Positions 60,043-64,000 of a stretch of DNA of 64,000 bases are shown piece by piece. Within the stretch, counting starts at the first letter, position 1; each line of letters starts with the position of its first letter. The notes beneath the pieces were generated by a model. The model was not told where the DNA came from. It made no database searches and was given only the letters and a program-made list of their open reading frames with translations. The stretch is from Sporofaciens musculi (GTDB taxonomy: Bacteria; Bacillota; Clostridia; Lachnospirales; Lachnospiraceae): NCBI RefSeq assembly GCF_009830285.1, contig NZ_WUQX01000001.1, positions 1,364,501-1,428,500 on the forward strand, read 5' to 3'. The translations under genes were made by a program, and so were the position numbers.

Positions 60043-61485
60043 GTGAATATTTTTGCTTATTTTAAACAGAAAGACATTGATACGTTAGATCCCAAGTTTT
60101 ACAGGCAAATCGAAGTGTGGCGTAGCTGGTATTATTCCAACGTCCGGAAGTTCCATAAATATAAAGTGTACAGGGGAAACGGAACATCTGTAAACTGTAT
60201 TCGGTATGCCCTTGGTATGGCAAAACGGGTGTGTGAGGATATGGCGGATCTGCTGTTAAACGAGCGTGTGACCATTACCATAGCAAATGAGACTACGGAT
60301 GAATTTGTCAAGCAGGTGTTAAAGGCCAATACTTTTTGGGAACTGGGGAACGAGTACCAGGAGTGGAAATCGGCGCTTGGTACTGTAGCGTATGTGGTGC
60401 ATATTAACGATTCTGTTATAGATGAAGCCGGAAATATGAAGGGCGGAACGGTTGGGATTAATTATGTAGAAGCGGCCAATATCTTCCCTACTTCCTGGCA
60501 GAATAAGGTAATTACAGACTGTATTTTTACCTTTCATAAAACCCATAATCGAAAGAAATATGTCCATTTTCAGTATCATAAGCTGGAAGATGTGCCGGGT
60601 GAAAACAGGAAACAGTATGTGATTGAGAACAGCATCGTAGAAAATACGACTGGGGCAGGAAAGGAACTGGAACCAGAACAGTGGAACGAGATACCGGCTT
60701 TTTGCGGCTTGGCAGAGCGAATGGAAACCAACTCTGACAAGCCGCTTTTTATCATTGACCGTCTGAACCTTGTGAACAATGCGGACGAGGATAGCACAAA
60801 TCCAATGGGAGTCTCTTTATTTGCCAATGCGATTGATACGATTAAAAAGCTGGATTTAGAGTATGACAGTTATGCAAATGAGTTCTCATTAGGGCGCAAG
60901 CGGATATTTGTAGCGCCGGAATTTTTAACGATGCAGGATGGAAGCGCTGTGTTCGATCCGGAAGATACCGTTTTCTATGAGCTGCCAGAAGATTATTTTA
61001 AAAATTCGGAATCAAAAGAGGCCATGCATGAGGTCAACATGGAATTGCGGATTGATGAGCATAGCAAGGCTCTCAATGATGACCTGAACTGGCTGTCTTT
61101 AAAATGCGGCTTTGGGACGGATCGCTATAAGTTTGAAAATGGCGGGGTAAAAACAGCGACAGAGGTGATTAGTGAGAATTCAGATATGTACCGGTCCCTG
61201 ACGAAGCATGAGCTAATCCTTGAGCGTGTACTAATCCAACTGATTCAAACCATTATCCGGGCAGGGATAAGCATCGGTATCCCTGGATTGGTTGAGAATA
61301 CAGATATCACAATCGCATTTGATGATTCTATCATTGAGGATAAGACAATGGAACGGCAGAGCGACCGCCAGGATGTTTCTATGGGAGTTATGGGCTTGGC
61401 AGAGTATCGCGCAAAGTGGTACGGAGAGACGCTAGAGCAGGCACAGAAAAACCTTCCTGAGCAGGCCAGTGTGATGCCAGAGTAG
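60043..61485 (+). CDS. phage portal protein (SPP1 gp6-like)
   Basis: The 480-residue protein starts with GTG at 60043, seven bases after GAGAGG; an earlier in-frame start would overlap terL by 85 bases. It matches SPP1-type portals: an early YYSNVRKFHKYKVYRGNG segment, the crown-stem region, VETNSDKPLFIIDRL-like and FANAIDTIKKLDLEYDSYANEFSLGRKRIFV, and a C-terminal clip/wing with KTATEVISENSDMYRSLTKHE. Twelve copies form the DNA entry ring. It directly follows terL, the standard order. Confidence 0.9.
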   Translation: MNIFAYFKQKDIDTLDPKFYRQIEVWRSWYYSNVRKFHKYKVYRGNGTSVNCIRYALGMAKRVCEDMADLLLNERVTITIANETTDEFVKQVLKANTFWELGNEYQEWKSALGTVAYVVHINDSVIDEAGNMKGGTVGINYVEAANIFPTSWQNKVITDCIFTFHKTHNRKKYVHFQYHKLEDVPGENRKQYVIENSIVENTTGAGKELEPEQWNEIPAFCGLAERMETNSDKPLFIIDRLNLVNNADEDSTNPMGVSLFANAIDTIKKLDLEYDSYANEFSLGRKRIFVAPEFLTMQDGSAVFDPEDTVFYELPEDYFKNSESKEAMHEVNMELRIDEHSKALNDDLNWLSLKCGFGTDRYKFENGGVKTATEVISENSDMYRSLTKHELILERVLIQLIQTIIRAGISIGIPGLVENTDITIAFDDSIIEDKTMERQSDRQDVSMGVMGLAEYRAKWYGETLEQAQKNLPEQASVMPE

Positions 61486-61496
61486 GGGAAGGGCTT

Positions 61497-61685
61497 ATGA
61501 AGAAAAAGAAAGATGTATTCGGATATTTTGATTTCATTCCTGTCAGTAAAGAAGAAAAAGAGAAAATAGAGGGGCAGATAAAAGCTGAAATTCCAGTCAG
61601 GATGTTTATTATAAGAGGGGATAAAATCTATTGCGGCGGAGAGGATACCGGCGGGGGCGGGCATCAAGATGAACGGGGGGTATAA
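61497..61685 (+). CDS. small hypothetical prophage protein
   Basis: A 62-residue basic-to-acidic product (MKKKKDVFGYFDFIPVSKEE, then CGGEDTGGGGHQDERGV) begins 11 bases after the portal gene and overlaps the minor capsid gene by 17 bases. The ribosome site is GGGGAAGGG. Its function is unknown. Confidence 0.6.
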   Translation: MKKKKDVFGYFDFIPVSKEEKEKIEGQIKAEIPVRMFIIRGDKIYCGGEDTGGGGHQDERGV

Positions 61686-63381
61686 AGAAAAGCTGTCCAG
61701 GCAGATTGAAAAGAATTACCTGAAATTAGAAGAACGGATCATGCAGGACATCATCCGGAGGATACGCAAAGCGGGGGAGATCACTAGCACTGCAGATTAC
61801 CAGATTAACCGTCTGATTATCCTGGGGAATTCTTCCGAGGATGTAGAAAATATGATTAAAGAGGCTCTGGGCGCCACTTATCCAGAAATGTTCGAGTTGT
61901 ATGACAAGGTAATCAACTGGGAGTATGTTAGGAATAAGGACATCTATGAGCAGATTAACCAGAAGTTTATACCATACGAGGAAAATGACCAGCTCAAGCA
62001 GCTTACGGAAGGGTATATTCGACAGACGCAGGGGGAACTTGAGAACATTACACAGTCGCTTGGCTTTTATCTGGACTATGGGAATGGCAAGCGTGTCCTA
62101 ACACCACTTTCACAGGTATACCAGGGGTATCTGGATGCCGCCATGCTAGATATTACAAGCGGGGCATTTGATTATAACAGCGTACTGCGCAGGGTCGTGA
62201 CTCAACTAACTAACGGCGGGCTGCGGACGATAGATTATGCTTCAGGTCACAGCAACAGGGTAGAGGTGGCGGCAAGGCGGGCGGTCATGACAGGAATCTC
62301 CCAACTGTCAGGACGAATTTCTGAAATAAATGCGGAGAAGCTTGGTACAGAGTATTTTGAGGTTGCTTGGCACGCGGGCGCAAGGCCCTCACATGCAGAG
62401 TGGCAAGGGAGGGTATATTCCAAAGCAGACCTCTACCGTATCTGCGGGCTCGGCACAGTAACAGGGCTTCTGGGGGTTAATTGCTATCATGAATATTATC
62501 CGTTCTTTCCAGGTTTGTCGGAACGTAATTGGTCAGAGCAATGGCTGGAAGAAAAGGATTTGGAGGAGAACACGCCAAAGAAGTTTAATGGAAAAGAGTA
62601 TACCCTGTATGAAGCAAAGCAGAGACAGAGGAAGATGGAGACGGCTATGCGCGCCCAGCGTGAGAAGGTGGAGCTTCTGAAAAAGGGCGGCGCTGATCCG
62701 GATGAAGTCATGCTTGCGAAGTGTAAATACCAGGCCCAGTTGGATGAGTATGCAAGGTTTTCCAAAAAGATGGGGCTTAAGCAGGAACGAGAGAGAATAT
62801 ATATGGATATGAGGGGCAGGATTGCGCCCGCAGATAAATCTGTTATGAACTATTTCCCAAAAGAAATGATTATAAATGCGGGGAAAGATATTAAGGAGTA
62901 TGAAAGATATAAAAAAGTTCTTGGAGATGAAGTGGGTCCCCTTGCTAATTTTGGGAAGATAAAATATAATGATGCTAAGCAGTGGGAGTTCATGCAGTTA
63001 GATTATCAAAGGCGCAGAGAGCTTCAAGAGCATCCAGGGTTAAAGCTTCCTAATGCGGAAGACGCGATACTTCCAGATGGGAAATTTACACAGTATCTTT
63101 TTGCAGGGAACAATGAGAAAGGACTTGCAAAAGGTAGGGCTTTTACTTCAAGGCTGGGATATTCCGTTGATAACTGGAAAGAACTGCAAGATGAAATTAG
63201 AAAAAAAGCGCCGCAGTACCCTTCAATATACAAAGATAATAACGGTTACGGTAACCGGTATGAACAAAAAATAATTCTTTATGGAGAAAAAGGAACTCCG
63301 GCTAATGTGATTGTTGGATGGTTGAATACGCCTGATGGATCCACGGTGATGACGAGTGCGTACATTAAAGAGGTGAAGTAA
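61669..63381 (+). CDS. phage minor capsid protein with a C-terminal toxin-like (DUF6883-like) domain
   Basis: Residues 1-300 match the SPP1 gp7/phage minor capsid type: helical N-terminus, TNGGLRTIDYASGHSNRVEVAARRAVMTGI, and EVAWHAGARPSHAEWQGRVY followed by VNCYHEYYPFFPG. After a helical linker, residues about 460-570 form another domain: LPNAEDAILPDGKFTQYLF, KGLAKGRAFTSRLGYSVDNW, RYEQKIILYGEKG and NVIVGWLNT. This matches my recollection of DUF6883, a domain found at the end of polymorphic toxins. The next gene looks like its immunity partner. The protein is 570 residues, longer than ordinary minor capsid proteins. Confidence 0.78.
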   Translation: MNGGYKEKLSRQIEKNYLKLEERIMQDIIRRIRKAGEITSTADYQINRLIILGNSSEDVENMIKEALGATYPEMFELYDKVINWEYVRNKDIYEQINQKFIPYEENDQLKQLTEGYIRQTQGELENITQSLGFYLDYGNGKRVLTPLSQVYQGYLDAAMLDITSGAFDYNSVLRRVVTQLTNGGLRTIDYASGHSNRVEVAARRAVMTGISQLSGRISEINAEKLGTEYFEVAWHAGARPSHAEWQGRVYSKADLYRICGLGTVTGLLGVNCYHEYYPFFPGLSERNWSEQWLEEKDLEENTPKKFNGKEYTLYEAKQRQRKMETAMRAQREKVELLKKGGADPDEVMLAKCKYQAQLDEYARFSKKMGLKQERERIYMDMRGRIAPADKSVMNYFPKEMIINAGKDIKEYERYKKVLGDEVGPLANFGKIKYNDAKQWEFMQLDYQRRRELQEHPGLKLPNAEDAILPDGKFTQYLFAGNNEKGLAKGRAFTSRLGYSVDNWKELQDEIRKKAPQYPSIYKDNNGYGNRYEQKIILYGEKGTPANVIVGWLNTPDGSTVMTSAYIKEVK

Positions 63382-63558
63382 GTGATTGTAAAACAATATG
63401 ATACTGTTTTGTTAAAGGATGGAAGAGAAGCATCCATTGTTGAGGCATTTGATAATAAAGTGTTTATCGCAGATGTCGGGAGTTCACCGAAAGACTGGGA
63501 GACGATTGATGTTTATATAGATGATATAGATAAGATTATTCATGCGAATAGAGATTAA
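63382..63558 (+). CDS. small DUF4926-like protein, probable immunity partner
   Basis: GTG at 63382 starts immediately after the minor capsid stop, with GAGGTGAAG as ribosome site inside that gene. The 58-residue product reads VIVKQYDTVLLKDGREASIV, then EAFDNKVFIADVGSSPKDWE, and ends with an acidic helix (VYIDDIDKII). This small SH3-like beta pattern fits DUF4926, which in my recollection pairs with DUF6883 domains. The tight coupling and acidic end suggest it neutralises the toxin-like domain. Confidence 0.65.
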   Translation: MIVKQYDTVLLKDGREASIVEAFDNKVFIADVGSSPKDWETIDVYIDDIDKIIHANRD

Positions 63559-63618
63559 GTACCGCGAGTTCTATGGAATGCGTGGTATTTTTATACCCAT
63601 TTTGGGGAGGTGATGGAA

Positions 63619-63912
63619 TTGATAAAAGTTTCTATGAGTTTGAACAGAATCTATGTATTAGGCCATGCCAATAGTGCACCGAGGGGATTGGATATTGTGT
63701 GCGCAGCAGTTTCAGCATTAACTCTTACACTCATCCAGGGGTTAAAGAGTATTGCCCTTATGGAGTTGCAAGAGAATGTAGAACCGGGAAACGTCTGTAT
63801 TGAGTGGCAGACTTTGAATGATACGGGCAAGGCTTTGATTGATACATGGTTTTTGGGTATCTGCAGGATAGCGGAGGAATACCAGGGGATTCATTTTATA
63901 AACGGTGATTAA
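63619..63912 (+). CDS. Prp-like cysteine protease of the prophage
   Basis: The about 97-residue product has RIYVLGHANSAPRGLDIVCAAVSALTLTLIQGL. The His of GHA and the Cys of DIVCAAVS are the catalytic pair of Prp, the protease that trims ribosomal protein L27 in Firmicutes; phage copies lie beside capsid genes and may process capsid or scaffold proteins. TTG at 63619 is eight bases from GGGGAGG and gives the usual MIKV start; ATG at 63613 and GTG at 63610 are too close. Confidence 0.85.
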   Translation: MIKVSMSLNRIYVLGHANSAPRGLDIVCAAVSALTLTLIQGLKSIALMELQENVEPGNVCIEWQTLNDTGKALIDTWFLGICRIAEEYQGIHFINGD

Positions 63913-63940
63913 TGCATCCTTTTAGAAGGGGTGCTTTTTT
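63913..63940 (+). terminator. weak intrinsic terminator after the Prp-like gene
   Basis: GCATCC pairs with GGGTGC around TTTTAGAAG and is followed by TTTTTT (63935-63940). Confidence 0.6.
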
Positions 63941-63993
63941 CATGCCTGACGAGGCAATAAATACGGGAATTTCACGGAAAGGTGAGGAGAAAA

Positions 63994-64000
63994 ATGAGAA
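63994..64000 (+). CDS. first codons of the next prophage gene, cut by the window edge
   Basis: AAAGGTGAGGAG lies just before ATG at 63994. Only two codons are visible. By order a scaffold or capsid gene is expected. Confidence 0.4.

Overview
The window looks like a chromosome segment of a gut-type Clostridia, most probably Lachnospiraceae. The evidence is the strong AGGAGG-type ribosome sites, frequent GTG/TTG starts, a two-subunit class I fumarase, GH94 phosphorylases beside an ABC sugar importer, EpsG/NusG-type exopolysaccharide genes and an SPP1/PBSX-like prophage. No rRNA or tRNA was seen, so genus is an inference only.

Layout. (1) 1-4,510: a reductive C4-dicarboxylate operon with a fumarate-reductase-like flavoprotein (two frameshifts), class I fumarase alpha and beta, and an AspT/YidE-type exchanger. 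(2) 4,588-5,933: a damaged small gene and an AraC-type regulator. (3) 6,020-17,687: a beta-glucan oligosaccharide locus. Two GH94 phosphorylases are divergent from a lipoprotein binding protein and two permeases, followed by a domain-permuted GH3 beta-glucosidase. Together they import short beta-glucosides and split them partly by phosphorolysis. (4) 17,794-18,396: a cytidylate-kinase-like protein. (5) 18,454-28,224: the most unusual part. A leader with a palindromic repeat and an intrinsic terminator precedes a 1,544-residue protein joining a GHKL ATPase to phosphoribosyltransferase-like domains. It is followed by a GAF/GHKL kinase-like gene with two in-frame stops, an IS110-type insertion, a receiver-like protein and a DUF2971-like protein. 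I read this as a candidate undescribed signalling or conflict system. (6) 28,295-41,510: a capsule/exopolysaccharide operon headed by two NusG paralogues, with sugar transferase, glycosyltransferases, EpsG-type polymerase, flippase, and an ATP-grasp plus opine-dehydrogenase pair that may build an amino-acid decoration. (7) 41,589-50,117: accessory genes, including a PD-(D/E)XK-like protein, an ADP-ribosylglycohydrolase convergent with a second DUF2971-like protein, two secreted or membrane-anchored proteins invaded by a short palindromic repeat, and a 3-methyladenine DNA glycosylase. (8) About 50,200 to the right edge: the left part of a prophage, running from integrase and repressor to terminase, portal, minor capsid protein with a C-terminal toxin-like domain, and a Prp-type protease.

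Gene damage is unusually dense. There are indels in homopolymers or short repeats (about 1,424, 1,505, 4,612, 41,115 and 57,484), in-frame stops (23,697, 24,345, 57,988), a probable lost ATG start (28,542) and two truncations (42,944 and 53,671). Some of this may be sequencing error. The stop codons and truncations are harder to explain that way. All functions are read from motifs by eye; no database search was run.
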